Part shown: piece after piece, positions 34,811 through 44,374 of the stretch
How the letters are laid out: each line of letters begins with the position of its first letter
How positions within the stretch are numbered: the first letter of the stretch is position 1
Origin: Pedobacter arcticus A12
Lineage (GTDB): Bacteria; Bacteroidota; Bacteroidia; Sphingobacteriales; Sphingobacteriaceae
DNA: 64,000 nt
Assembly: GCF_000302595.1 (NCBI RefSeq)
Contig: NZ_JH947125.1
Location: forward strand, 580,299-644,298
Direction of reading: 5' to 3'
The notes under the pieces: model-generated
Told to the model about the DNA's origin: nothing
The model's input: only the letters and a program-made list of their open reading frames with translations
The model's database searches: none
Made by a program: the position numbers and the translations under genes

Positions 34811-36352
34811 TTATTTAACCTCACCCTTTAACGTCAAATTATAAAAATCTGTTCTACGATCTTTCAAATTCCTTACACTACCAAACTCATGTAGTTCCTT
34901 TAATAAATCCAAATTCACATCTGCAATCAGAATATTTTCTGTGTTAGGCGTAGTTTCTGCAACAATTGCGTTTGACGGGAAAGCAAAGTCAGACGGAGAG
35001 AATATGGCAGATTGCGCATATTGTAAATCCATATTATTGACTTTGGGTAAGTTACCTACAGAGCCAGTAATAGCCACGTAACATTCGTTCTCAATGGCTC
35101 TAGCTTGTGAGCAAATTCTAACTCGGTTATAAGCGTTTTGTGTATCGGTCCAAAATGGGACAAACAAAATATCCATTTGTTCTAATGCTTGTATCCTAGC
35201 CAATTCTGGGAATTCCGAATCATAACAGATCAAAATCCCAATTCGTCCGGCATCTGTATCAAAAACCTTTAAATCATTTCCACCGCTCATTCCCCACGAA
35301 TGTATTTCTGATGGGGTTGGATGTATTTTAATAGAGCGGTCAAAACTACCGTCGCGACGACATAAATAAGACACATTATAAAGCTTGTCATCCTCTAACA
35401 AAGGCATACTGCCAGCAATGATGTTCACATTGTATGACACAGCCAGCTCGCAAAAGCGGTTTCTAATGTATTCGGTATGTTTTGCCAGTTCTCGAATGGC
35501 TTTTGCCTCGCCTAAATGGTTATAATCAGCCATTAAAGGCGCATTAAAAAACTCGGGGAAAACGCAAAAATCAGACGAATAATCGCTTACTGCATCAACA
35601 AAGTATTCGGCACTTTCCATTAAATCTGATACACTTGGGAATAAGCGCATTTGCCATTGTACCAAGCCAATTCTTATTTTAGATTTTTTCTGTAAGTTGT
35701 CTTTTTTCTCGTCAACGTAATATATGTTGTTCCACTCTAATAATGTGGCGAACTCTTTAGACTGCTGGTCTTCTGGGAGGTAGTTTTTTAGTATTTTTTT
35801 AACGTGGAAATCGTTCGAAATCTGGAAAGTAAGCGTGGGGTCGTAAATCTCCTTCATCTTCACCTTGTCAATATATTGGCGAGGCGTAAGGTCGGTAAAC
35901 TTTTCAAAGTTGGGGATTCTTCCACCTAAGATAATAGACTTCAGATTTAAGTTTTCGCACAATAATTTACGGGCGTCATAAAGTCTTCTGGCTAAGCGTA
36001 ATCCGCGATAATCGGGATGAACAAAAACTTCAATTCCATATAAAACGTCGCCCTCGTGAGTATGGGTGCTAAAGGAATAATTGCCCGTTGCCTGTGCATA
36101 AGTATGTGTGTCGCCTAATTTATCGAAATCAACAACAATACTCAAAGCTGTAGCAACCACTTTACCGTTAACTTCAATACATAGCTGCCCGTCCGGAAAA
36201 ATGTTTATTAACTTTTCTATTGATTTCTCTCTCCAAAAACTTTCTCCCATAGCCGAGTAGGCAGAAATCATCGCTGATTTTAGATCAATATAATCTTCGG
36301 GTTTTAGGGTTCTTAGTTCAACAGTCTCTATTGAGTTTGGTTTTATGGACAT
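34811..36352 (-). CDS. GNAT acetyltransferase fused to carbon-nitrogen hydrolase
   Basis: The 513-residue fusion has an N-terminal GNAT domain (about 1-215, with GIEVFVHPDYRGLRLARRLYDAR as the acetyl-CoA loop) and a C-terminal nitrilase domain (about 225-505). The nitrilase triad is complete: Glu in FCVFPEFFNAP, Lys in SIKIHPTPSE and Cys in GILICYDSEFPE. The fusion is known in several phyla, but its substrate is unclear; it may acylate and hydrolyse an amine or amide. It stands alone. Confidence 0.9.
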   Translation of the reverse strand: MSIKPNSIETVELRTLKPEDYIDLKSAMISAYSAMGESFWREKSIEKLINIFPDGQLCIEVNGKVVATALSIVVDFDKLGDTHTYAQATGNYSFSTHTHEGDVLYGIEVFVHPDYRGLRLARRLYDARKLLCENLNLKSIILGGRIPNFEKFTDLTPRQYIDKVKMKEIYDPTLTFQISNDFHVKKILKNYLPEDQQSKEFATLLEWNNIYYVDEKKDNLQKKSKIRIGLVQWQMRLFPSVSDLMESAEYFVDAVSDYSSDFCVFPEFFNAPLMADYNHLGEAKAIRELAKHTEYIRNRFCELAVSYNVNIIAGSMPLLEDDKLYNVSYLCRRDGSFDRSIKIHPTPSEIHSWGMSGGNDLKVFDTDAGRIGILICYDSEFPELARIQALEQMDILFVPFWTDTQNAYNRVRICSQARAIENECYVAITGSVGNLPKVNNMDLQYAQSAIFSPSDFAFPSNAIVAETTPNTENILIADVNLDLLKELHEFGSVRNLKDRRTDFYNLTLKGEVK

Positions 36353-36371
36353 ACTATTTGTTATAAATGAG

Positions 36372-36404
36372 AAAGCCCCGAAAAAGCAATTTCTCGAGGC
36401 TTTT
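36372..36404 (-). terminator. Hairpin after the T9SS cargo gene
   Basis: AAAGCCTCG on the minus strand pairs with CGGGGCTTT with one mismatch, around a loop of about 14 bases. It sits 16 bases past the stop of the sorting-domain protein. T-rich sequence follows (TTTCTCATTTAT). It is weaker than the other terminators here. Confidence 0.5.
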
Positions 36405-36419
36405 AAAAAATTGTTATGA

Positions 36420-37220
36420 TTACTTTAAAAGCAACTTCCGTACCGCGGTTTTACCATCGCTGGTGATTTTCATTAAATATAGCCCTCTTTTTAACGACGA
36501 TAGGTCAATTTCTTGTTTGTTTTGCAAGTCGTTCTTGTGCATGACCTGCTGCCCTCGCAAATCGATTAAACTTAAGTCGTAACGTTTGCTGAAATCTATA
36601 TTTAGATTGCTGACAACTGGATTTGGATAAAATCTGAAATTGTTGAAAATAGCATCCTCTTGTATAGCTGTTTGAAAAAAGTTGAATGGGGAAGAGTATA
36701 CGCTACAACCACTTGCGTTGTAAGCTTCAACAATATATGCGCCGTTGGTAGTCGGACTAAATGTTTTAGAAGTGGCTCCAGTAATCGGGGTGTTTCCTAA
36801 ATACCATTGGTACTTCGCAGCTGTAACGTTAGCGTCTAAATTATTGCCAGTTTGCTGGACCGACGGCCTGTTCGGAATTGAAGCAACTGTGATAGTCACA
36901 GTGGATTTGTTTCCTGCACACGCACCATTCATTGGGGTAACCTCAATAGTAACATTGCTATTTTCAAACACAACGCTATATTGTGTGGGCGATATTTGGG
37001 TAATACCGGAAGTACCGGTGATATTCCAAACATAATTTGTAGCCCCTGTTGATGTTGAAGCTGTATAAATCACAACACGATCGGTACAGCCAACGCCAGT
37101 GTTTGCACCACTGGCAATACCAGTTCCAGATATGATTACATTTCCCGGTGTAGTACATTGCGCAAAAAGCTGACTTAGAGGCAATAGGAGCAAGGATAGA
37201 ATAGGTAGTATTTTTTTCAT
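36420..37220 (-). CDS. Secreted protein with type IX sorting domain
   Basis: The 266-residue protein has a signal peptide ending FAQ and two immunoglobulin/PKD-like beta domains with repeated Gly/Thr/Asn patterns (YVWNITGTSGITQISPT; YQWYLGNTPITGATSKTF). A C-terminal type A T9SS signal follows (FYPNPVVSNLNIDFS..GLYLMKITSDGKTAVRKLLLK). It is likely exported and attached to the cell surface. No enzyme domain was seen. Confidence 0.85.
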   Translation of the reverse strand: MKKILPILSLLLLPLSQLFAQCTTPGNVIISGTGIASGANTGVGCTDRVVIYTASTSTGATNYVWNITGTSGITQISPTQYSVVFENSNVTIEVTPMNGACAGNKSTVTITVASIPNRPSVQQTGNNLDANVTAAKYQWYLGNTPITGATSKTFSPTTNGAYIVEAYNASGCSVYSSPFNFFQTAIQEDAIFNNFRFYPNPVVSNLNIDFSKRYDLSLIDLRGQQVMHKNDLQNKQEIDLSSLKRGLYLMKITSDGKTAVRKLLLK

Positions 37221-37318
37221 TAAGATAAAAATTTATTAAAGTTAAGGAAATTATCTTTTTAGCCAATACCTAATTTATTGTTATACTAATATGTTATTAA
37301 AATAGATACATAAATGTT

Positions 37319-37326
37319 TATTTTTG
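37319..37326 (+). promoter_or_regulatory. -7 box adjoining the def start codon
   Basis: TATTTTTG matches TAnnTTTG exactly and ends four bases before the def ATG. No TTTG lies 19-21 bp upstream. If used, the mRNA would have almost no leader. Confidence 0.4.
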
Positions 37327-37330
37327 CCAA

Positions 37331-37900
37331 ATGAAATTACCAATAGTAGCATACGGAGATCCTGTTTTAAAGAAAGTCGCAGATAATATTGATCAAGATT
37401 ATAAAGAACTTAAATCCTTGATTGATAATATGTTTGAGACAATGTATGCTGCGAGCGGGGTAGGTTTGGCCGCACCACAAGTTGGTTTACCTATTAGGTT
37501 ATTTGTAGTAGATGCTTCTCCATTTGCTGAGGATGAGGAGGGTTTGAAAGATTTCAAAAAAGTTTTTATAAACCCAGTTATTGATGAAGAGACCGGTGAG
37601 AAGTGGGATTTTAATGAGGGATGTTTGAGTATTCCTGATATTAGAGAAAACGTGAGCAGGCATAGAGATTTGAAAATCAGTTACTATGACGAAAGCTTTG
37701 AGCTTAAAAAAGAAGCTTTTACCGGTTTAGCCGCTAGGGTTATACAACACGAATACGATCATATTCAGGGTAAACTATTTACCGATAGAATCAATCCACT
37801 TCGTAAAACAATGCTTAGAGGTAAATTAGACGCAATTTCTAAAGGTGCCGTAAAAGTGGATTATAAAATGAAATTTCCACTGCAAAGAAAAAAACGATAA
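37331..37900 (+). CDS. def: Peptide deformylase
   Basis: The 189-residue enzyme removes the formyl group from new proteins. The three family motifs are intact: GVGLAAPQVG, EGCLSIP and HEYDHIQGK. The metal is held by the Cys of the second and the two His of the third. Length is normal. The gene is divergent from the T9SS cargo gene. Confidence 0.97.
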   Translation: MKLPIVAYGDPVLKKVADNIDQDYKELKSLIDNMFETMYAASGVGLAAPQVGLPIRLFVVDASPFAEDEEGLKDFKKVFINPVIDEETGEKWDFNEGCLSIPDIRENVSRHRDLKISYYDESFELKKEAFTGLAARVIQHEYDHIQGKLFTDRINPLRKTMLRGKLDAISKGAVKVDYKMKFPLQRKKR

Positions 37901-38002
37901 TTTAGTTCATTGGTCATAGGTAGTTAGTTCTTAGGTGGTTAGTTTATTAGAACTTTCCTTATGTCAATTTGGTTCATTATTCATTACCGTTAGCAGGTAG
38001 CT

Positions 38003-38032
38003 CCCTCTCCTTCGGAGAGGGCTGGGGTGAGG
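38003..38032. repeat. Palindromic repeat CCCTCTCC..GGAGAGGG, copy 2
   Basis: It has the same 19-base palindrome as 3812-3830, followed by CTGGGGTGAGGC. It lies four bases beyond the stop of the next minus-strand gene. Confidence 0.85.
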
Positions 38033-38036
38033 CTTT

Positions 38037-38666
38037 TTAATCTTTCCCTCTCGACTTATTACCCTCAGTAATCTGTTTAATAAGGGCGCCCCAAGCAAAA
38101 GGATTTAAAAGTGGATTGGTTTGAACCATGTGGCTGTTCATGAGTGTGTTGTGGTTGTTTTGAAAACTAGTTCCGTTGTATTCTCCGCCGTCTCGCGGTA
38201 GGCTAGCGGTTAAGTCTCTTAGACTTTCCTTAGAGATGTTTTTCATTGCAATTTCCAGATCATCATCTGCAAATTTCATTGTTAAAAAGTCCTTTTTAAA
38301 CTCGTCAACACTAGCCCAAGGGAAAACCGTAACCATAGGTAGTTCAATATTATCGGCTTTGATCTTAATCAATGCGGTGAATTTTCTTTCAGTAAGATTT
38401 TTAGGTATATTAAGTTTTAGTTTTTTATATCCGACGGAGCTAAACACCAAACTATCACCTTCATGCACTACAAAAGAGAAATAGCCTTTATAGTTTGCAC
38501 TGTATGTTTTTCCTTCTTCAGATAAATTTCTAATGGTTACGTATGGAACTACTGAATTACTGTCTCTATCATAAACTACCCCAGAAAACTGCACAAGCGG
38601 TTTACCCTGCTGGCTAAATGCCTGCAAACCAAAAGTAAGTAATAGGATAATCAGTAAGTTTTTCAC
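38037..38666 (-). CDS. Exported CarboxypepD_reg-like protein
   Basis: The 209-residue protein starts at GTG 38666, with signal peptide to about residue 19 (AFSQ). It then has FSGVVYDRDSNSVVPYVTIRN and the YKGYFSFVV..DSLVFSSVGYKKL pattern of carboxypeptidase-regulatory-like beta domains, common on Bacteroidota surface proteins. The rest (DDLEIAMKNISKESLRDLTASLPRDGG) resembles nothing I know. It is probably periplasmic or outer-membrane associated. Confidence 0.72.
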   Translation of the reverse strand: MKNLLIILLLTFGLQAFSQQGKPLVQFSGVVYDRDSNSVVPYVTIRNLSEEGKTYSANYKGYFSFVVHEGDSLVFSSVGYKKLKLNIPKNLTERKFTALIKIKADNIELPMVTVFPWASVDEFKKDFLTMKFADDDLEIAMKNISKESLRDLTASLPRDGGEYNGTSFQNNHNTLMNSHMVQTNPLLNPFAWGALIKQITEGNKSRGKD

Positions 38667-38730
38667 AACGCTAATTTATATCAAAAAAAATACCATGTTG
38701 GTTTAATCTTGTTAATTTTTGTTAAACAAA

Positions 38731-38760
38731 AGAGCCTTCTCTTTTTAACGAAAAGGCTCT
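38731..38760 (-). terminator. Terminator after the NifU-like gene
   Basis: AGAGCCTT pairs with AAGGCTCT over a 14-base loop, and the minus strand continues TTTGTTT. It lies 22 bases beyond the NifU-like stop. Confidence 0.75.
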
Positions 38761-38782
38761 CTAAATGTTTTATCAGCTAAGC

Positions 38783-39070
38783 TTATTTGCTGTTTGGCAT
38801 TACCGCATTTGGCGAATCAATAGGCGTTAAGTTAATGGCTTCAACAGATTTAATTTCTGGTACAGCTTTAAGCACAGCCTGCTCAATTCCTGCTTTTAGC
38901 GTCATTATACTCATCGGACATGATTCACATGAGCCCAACAATTTAATTTTTAAAATATTTTCGTCTGTTATCTCTAAAATAGAAACATTCCCAGCATCAG
39001 CAATTAAGTACGGCCTAATTGTATCTAATGCGGCCTCTACTCTTGCCAATAAATTTTCTTTATCACTCAT
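38783..39070 (-). CDS. NifU C-terminal domain iron-sulfur protein
   Basis: The 95-residue protein has the NifU/NfuA cluster-binding motif GSCESCPMS (CxxC). It probably carries or delivers a 4Fe-4S cluster to target proteins in the cytoplasm. It lies 45 bases after the Mrp gene on the same strand; both act in cluster trafficking, so they are probably one operon. Confidence 0.93.
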   Translation of the reverse strand: MSDKENLLARVEAALDTIRPYLIADAGNVSILEITDENILKIKLLGSCESCPMSIMTLKAGIEQAVLKAVPEIKSVEAINLTPIDSPNAVMPNSK

Positions 39071-39115
39071 CGTGTTTTATTTTATTCCTAAAAATACAGA
39101 TTTTATTCTTTTTAA

Positions 39116-40195
39116 TTACACAGCACTTTTATTTTGTGCTTGGTTATTTCTAATTGCAACTTGTTGAGCAACTTTTTGGGCCAATTCCATAAATGCTGCG
39201 GCAATTACATTGTCTTCTTGTAAAACCACAGGCGTTCCACTGTCGCCGGCTTGGCTTATGCTTTGCACCAAAGGCAGTTCTCCTAAAAATGGGGCGTTGT
39301 ACATTTCTGCAAGTTCTCTACCACCGTTTTTTCCAAAAATATAATATTTGTTATCTGGCAATTCCGCTGGTGTAAAGTACGACATGTTTTCAACCACACC
39401 TAAAATAGGGATATTAATGGCTTCCATCCTAAACATACCAATACCCTTTTTTGCATCTGCAAGTGCTACTTGTTGTGGCGTAGTTACAATCACTGCCCCA
39501 GATATTGGGAAACTTTGGGCTACCGTAATGTGTATATCGCCAGTACCCGGAGGTAAGTCAACTACTAAATAGTCTAATTCGCCCCAATCTGCATCATTAA
39601 AAAGTTGTTTAACAGCGGTAGAAGCCATTGGTCCCCTCCATGGCACAGGTTGGTTTGGATCTGTAAAAAAACCTAAGGAAAGTAATTTAATACCGTATTG
39701 CTCAATAGGTTCAATCCGGGTTTTACCGTTAACTTCAGAAGCTTTGGGTTTTGCACCTTGTAGATTAAACATAATTGGCACCGACGGGCCGTAAATGTCT
39801 GCATCAATTAAACCTACTTTTGCACCATTTAAATTTAGTGCTAGAGCCAGGTTCGAGGCAACGGTTGATTTACCAACGCCACCTTTGCCAGATGCTACCA
39901 CAATAATGTTTTTGATGTTCCCGGTCAATTGTTGTGGCGGTGCGGTTACACGGCTACTCATTTTAATACTGATTTCGGCATCCTTACTTACAAAATGTTT
40001 GATTGCGTTTCGGCAGGCATTTTCCAGCATTTCCTTCATTGGGCATGCCGGTGTAGTAAGTACCACCGTAAAACTTACCTTGTTGCCATCAATCGTTAAA
40101 TCCTCAATCATTTTCAAGGTCACCAAATCCTTCTTCAGATCGGGGTCCTCTACATTTTTTAAGGCGTCTAATATATTTTCTTTCGTAAACGACAT
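39116..40195 (-). CDS. mrp: Mrp/ApbC-type P-loop ATPase
   Basis: The protein has about 359 residues from ATG 40195 (MSFTKENILDAL). An N-terminal MIP18/DUF59 domain (NVEDPDLKKDLVTLKMIEDL) precedes a P-loop domain with deviant Walker A GKGGVGKSTVA, LIDADIYGPS and DLPPGTGDIH. Mrp proteins help insert or transfer iron-sulfur clusters. A longer frame to 40309 exists, but its N-terminus does not fit the family. It precedes the NifU-like gene. Confidence 0.95.
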   Translation of the reverse strand: MSFTKENILDALKNVEDPDLKKDLVTLKMIEDLTIDGNKVSFTVVLTTPACPMKEMLENACRNAIKHFVSKDAEISIKMSSRVTAPPQQLTGNIKNIIVVASGKGGVGKSTVASNLALALNLNGAKVGLIDADIYGPSVPIMFNLQGAKPKASEVNGKTRIEPIEQYGIKLLSLGFFTDPNQPVPWRGPMASTAVKQLFNDADWGELDYLVVDLPPGTGDIHITVAQSFPISGAVIVTTPQQVALADAKKGIGMFRMEAINIPILGVVENMSYFTPAELPDNKYYIFGKNGGRELAEMYNAPFLGELPLVQSISQAGDSGTPVVLQEDNVIAAAFMELAQKVAQQVAIRNNQAQNKSAV

Positions 40196-40320
40196 TTTAT
40201 TTAATTTATGTCCGAATTTACAAAACTTACAATGATATATAGGATTCGGCGTTGTTTTTGACACAAAACCGAGAAATAATAAAATATCTTTGACGATAAT
40301 TTTAAGCAACAGCTGATTGT

Positions 40321-42459
40321 ATGACCAAGCCCTACCAAAAGTCTTTTTTTAAAAAATATAGAAAAACAATCCTTATCACTGTTGTGGCTTTTTTAGCGAT
40401 TATGGTTGTTGGTGTTTCCGTCATCTATAACAAAAGGGATGGACTGTTGAAGTCCGCTGTAGAGAAAGGGATCATCAAAGCAAAAGTGAAGTATAATTTA
40501 AATGTAGCTATTGCTTCTTATGGGTTTGATGGATTAACGTCTGTTTACCTTAAAGATGTTACGGTGATTCCAGAAAACCGTGATAGTTTAGCTAGAATAG
40601 GCGACTTAAAGATCGGGGTAAAGTTGTTCCCATTGCTGTTCGGAAACGTAAAAATTGCAGAACTAACGATTCACAACGCGTTACTGTCCTTAGTAAAGAA
40701 AGATAGTGTAAGCAATTACGATTTTTTGTTTAAAAAGGATGTGCAGGATTCGGTGAAAAAAGATGCTAAAACCGATTTGTCTGAGCTTGCTAACAAGCTT
40801 TTGAAAAAAGCACTGGATAAAATTCCAGATGATATGGATATCAAAAACTTTGTGATAAGCTATGATCAGGATACTACTCATTTTAGTTTAAAAGCAGAAA
40901 GCGCAACCATTGTAAGCGGAAAAGTAAATTCTACCATCAAATTAAACGATCACCAAGCAGTATGGCATGTAACGGGCTCCGCAGATCCTTCAAACCAACA
41001 ATTTGATTTAAAGTTTTTTGCGGATAATCAACCTGTAAAAGTTCCGTATTTGGATAAGAAATACGATTTAAAAGTAAGTTTTGATACAGTAAGAACCATT
41101 ATGAGAGGTGCAAAACGGGTGGGGAAGGAGTTCGAGATTGATGGTACTTGGTACGTAAGAAACCTGGTGATTAACCATCCGAAAATTGCCCCTAATGATG
41201 TTATTGTGAAATCTGGATCGGTAGATGCAATCATGCTTATTGGTCCAAATTACGTTGCTTTGGATAGTAGTTCGGTAGTTAGTTTGGGCAAAGCGCAAGT
41301 TAGCCCATTCGTGAAAATAACTTTTGGTAATAAGAAAATATACCAGCTAAAGCTTAACGCTTATGATCAAGTTGCACAAGACGTTTTTGACGCCTTTCCC
41401 ATCGGTTTATTTGAGTCTTTAGAGGGTATAAAAGTAAATGGAAAGCTAAATTACATGCTTGATTTTTATTTAGATGAAGCCAAGCCAGATGGTGTTGTAT
41501 TTAGCTCGGGCTTAACCGGGGCTGATGATTTTAAGATTATGAAGTTCGGTAAAGTGAATTTCCAGAAAATCAATAATCCCTTTACATACACTCCATACGA
41601 AAAAGGAAAACCTGTGCGAGACATTACAGTTGGTCCGGCTAACCCAAACTACGCATCGCTTCAGTCTATATCTCCAAACATGAAAAACGCGTTGATCAGC
41701 TCAGAAGACCCCACTTTTTACTCGCATAAAGGGTTTGAAGAGGAAGCCATACGGAAATCAATTGCAACCAACTTTAAAGCAAAATCTTTTAAAAGAGGAG
41801 CAAGTACCATATCTATGCAGTTGGTGAAAAACGTTTTTTTAAACCGTAAAAAAAATCTAGCCCGTAAGTTTGAGGAGATATTGATTGTGTGGCTGATAGA
41901 AAATCAGAAACTGACCTCAAAATCTAGAATGTACGAGGTTTACTTAAACATTATTGAGTGGGGCAATAACGTTTACGGAATTGGCGAAGCAGCGCATTAT
42001 TACTTCGGTAAATCGCCGGCAGAGTTATCTGTGGGAGAATCTATTTACCTGGCCAGTATAGTTCCTAAACCAAAAGCTTCTTTATACAAATGGCAGTATG
42101 ATGGTTCTTTAAAGCCATTTATGAGTGGTTATTATGCATCGTTAGGTAAGTTAATGGCCATTAACGGATACATTGCTAGAGATAGCAGTAATTATGGTTT
42201 CTATAATGTGAGGTTAAAAGAAAGCTTACGTAGGCAAATTGCGCCAAGTGATTTTGTGCCCGATAGTCTTGCAGAAGAAGAGGATAATGGTTTTTTTAAC
42301 CTAAATATTTTCAAAAAAGTATTGCCCAAAGATTCCGTTGAGAAAAAGGAAAGTTTTTTAAAGCGTGTTTTTGAGGGAGAAAATACTGGGAAAGATAGTA
42401 CAGAGAAAACACCAAAAGAGCGTCGTATAGAGCGTCGGGAGCAAAGGAAGAAGCAATAA
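40321..42459 (+). CDS. AsmA-like / glycosyltransferase-51 fusion
   Basis: The 712-residue protein has one N-terminal membrane helix (about 16-36) and a long beta-rich region like AsmA proteins (KVKYNLNVAIASYGFDGLTSVYLKDVTVIPE). A peptidoglycan glycosyltransferase domain follows near 455-610: EDPTFYSHKGFE with catalytic Glu462, GASTISMQLVKN and WGNNVYGIGEAA. No transpeptidase domain is present. It probably polymerises glycan strands in the periplasm. The charged C-terminus (RRIERREQRKK) is low complexity. TATCTTTG at 40285-40292 may be its -7 box. Confidence 0.87.
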   Translation: MTKPYQKSFFKKYRKTILITVVAFLAIMVVGVSVIYNKRDGLLKSAVEKGIIKAKVKYNLNVAIASYGFDGLTSVYLKDVTVIPENRDSLARIGDLKIGVKLFPLLFGNVKIAELTIHNALLSLVKKDSVSNYDFLFKKDVQDSVKKDAKTDLSELANKLLKKALDKIPDDMDIKNFVISYDQDTTHFSLKAESATIVSGKVNSTIKLNDHQAVWHVTGSADPSNQQFDLKFFADNQPVKVPYLDKKYDLKVSFDTVRTIMRGAKRVGKEFEIDGTWYVRNLVINHPKIAPNDVIVKSGSVDAIMLIGPNYVALDSSSVVSLGKAQVSPFVKITFGNKKIYQLKLNAYDQVAQDVFDAFPIGLFESLEGIKVNGKLNYMLDFYLDEAKPDGVVFSSGLTGADDFKIMKFGKVNFQKINNPFTYTPYEKGKPVRDITVGPANPNYASLQSISPNMKNALISSEDPTFYSHKGFEEEAIRKSIATNFKAKSFKRGASTISMQLVKNVFLNRKKNLARKFEEILIVWLIENQKLTSKSRMYEVYLNIIEWGNNVYGIGEAAHYYFGKSPAELSVGESIYLASIVPKPKASLYKWQYDGSLKPFMSGYYASLGKLMAINGYIARDSSNYGFYNVRLKESLRRQIAPSDFVPDSLAEEEDNGFFNLNIFKKVLPKDSVEKKESFLKRVFEGENTGKDSTEKTPKERRIERREQRKKQ

Positions 42460-42574
42460 ATAAGTTATTTTTTGGTGCTGATAATAGCAAAGGGTAACAC
42501 TTATCTCAGGAAAAAAATCTTTTTATGAGATTTAGGTATAGACCTTGCATGGTTAATAACAAACATTACATTTT

Positions 42575-44374
42575 ATGGGACGACACGTTTATGAGACAGG
42601 ATTAATTGGTAATTGCTCTTTTTTAGCACATATTCATAAAAATACCGACGTTAAATGGCTTTGCTGGCCAAGGTTTGATAGCTCTTTTGTTTTTGGATCT
42701 ATGTTGGACGAAAACAAGGGCGGAGAATTTTCAATCAAACCATCTGGCGAATTTACTTCTAAGCAGTACTATCAAGAAAACACCAATATTCTTTGCACAG
42801 AAATTACCACAGAAACAGGTAAATACAGAGTTACTGATTTTGCACCCAGGTTTCAGCAATATGATAGATATTTTAAGCCTTTAATGCTTGTAAGAAAAAT
42901 TGAGCCTTTAGAAGGTAATCCACATATTAAAATTGTGTGTAAGCCAGTTTATAACTATGGCTTAACCGAGTTAGAAACGGTAAGAGGAAGTAACCATGTT
43001 AACTTTCATGGCTGTGGCGAAAACTTACGCTTAACTACAAATGCAACGATTTCATACATTGTTGAAAACCAGTATTTTATTCTGAAAGAAACAAAATACG
43101 CGATTTTAACTTACGGTGAACCCCTTGAAGCAGGTACCGAGGTTACCGCAGAACGCTTTTTGCAGGAAACCAACGCTTATTGGCGAACTTGGGTGAAGAG
43201 ATCATCCATCGGTGATTTTAATCAGGAATTTGTGATTAGATCAGCTTTGGCTTTAAAAATCCATCAATATGAAGATACTGGAGCTATCATTGCAGCCAGT
43301 ACCACCAGTTTGCCAGAGTTCCCGGGAAGTGGTAGAAATTGGGATTACCGCTACTGTTGGTTAAGAGATACCTATTATGTAATTAGCGCACTGCACCACA
43401 TTGGGCACTTTGAGGAAACAGAAAAGTACTTCGATTACATTACCGATATTTCTTTTGAAGAAGGTTTGCGCTATCAGCCTTTGTACAGTATTTCCCGCCA
43501 AAAAGATTTAACAGAAAAAATCGCCGATCATTTAGAGGGCTACCTAGGTAATGGACCAGTGAGAATTGGGAACCAAGCTTATGAGCATATACAGAATGAT
43601 ATTTACGGACAGGCATTGATTTCTCTTTTACCTTTATATACTGATCATCGTTTTGTTTTTTCAGAACGTAAAGATTCGGCCCATTTAGTAGAAATGGCCT
43701 TGAAAAGAATTGAGCATACTATTGATGAAAAAGATGCTGGAATATGGGAATTTAGAAACAGTGCTTATATGCACTGCTACAGTAACTTGTTTCAATGGGC
43801 GGGTTGTAGCGCAGCGCTTAAAATTGCAAGAAGCATCAATAATAAAGAGCTTGAAGAAAAAGCCAGGGGTTTAATGGAACGGGCTGCGGAACATATTGAA
43901 GCTTGTTATGATCCTGTCCGTAAGGTTTACACACACGCTGTTGGTAGCCCGTATTTAGATGCAAGTACCTTGCAACTGATTATGATGAACTACATTGACC
44001 CTAATTCGCAAAAAGCTCGAGATCATTTGACCGCTTTAGAGGCAGAACTTAAAACACCAAACGGTTTGTTTTACCGATATGTACATACTGATGATTTTGG
44101 TAAACCCGAAACTACATTTTTGATTTGTGCATTTTGGTATGTGGAAGCTTTAGCCTGTGTAGGGCGATTGGATGATGCAATACGAGAATTTGAAAAATTG
44201 ATGCCTTATGCCAATGATTTAAAACTGTTTAGCGAAGATGTTGACGAAACAGATGGCAGTATGTGGGGGAATTTTCCGCAGGCATACAGTCATGTTGGGT
44301 TAATGAATGCAGCCTACAGAATTTCCAATAAATTGAATAAGCCTCTGTACTTATCTTCAGAGACTATTAAGTAA
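42575..44374 (+). CDS. Glycoside hydrolase family 15 enzyme
   Basis: The 599-residue protein has a beta-sandwich N-terminal domain (about 1-215) and an (alpha/alpha)6 barrel with GRNWDYRYCWLRDTYY and GNFPQAYSHVGLMNA. These are typical of GH15 glucoamylases and trehalases. No signal peptide was seen, so it is cytoplasmic. Next to trehalose synthesis, it may hydrolyse trehalose or a related glucan; the choice is inferred. It overlaps the convergent trehalose gene by 18 bases. Confidence 0.9.
   Translation: MGRHVYETGLIGNCSFLAHIHKNTDVKWLCWPRFDSSFVFGSMLDENKGGEFSIKPSGEFTSKQYYQENTNILCTEITTETGKYRVTDFAPRFQQYDRYFKPLMLVRKIEPLEGNPHIKIVCKPVYNYGLTELETVRGSNHVNFHGCGENLRLTTNATISYIVENQYFILKETKYAILTYGEPLEAGTEVTAERFLQETNAYWRTWVKRSSIGDFNQEFVIRSALALKIHQYEDTGAIIAASTTSLPEFPGSGRNWDYRYCWLRDTYYVISALHHIGHFEETEKYFDYITDISFEEGLRYQPLYSISRQKDLTEKIADHLEGYLGNGPVRIGNQAYEHIQNDIYGQALISLLPLYTDHRFVFSERKDSAHLVEMALKRIEHTIDEKDAGIWEFRNSAYMHCYSNLFQWAGCSAALKIARSINNKELEEKARGLMERAAEHIEACYDPVRKVYTHAVGSPYLDASTLQLIMMNYIDPNSQKARDHLTALEAELKTPNGLFYRYVHTDDFGKPETTFLICAFWYVEALACVGRLDDAIREFEKLMPYANDLKLFSEDVDETDGSMWGNFPQAYSHVGLMNAAYRISNKLNKPLYLSSETIK

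Noticed and set aside
39193-40235. Several plus-strand frames opposite the Mrp gene
   Set aside because: They are antisense shadows; the minus strand encodes an intact Mrp P-loop protein.
40196-40309. 38-residue N-terminal extension of the Mrp protein
   Set aside because: The extension does not fit the family. ATG 40195 gives the normal MIP18-domain opening.
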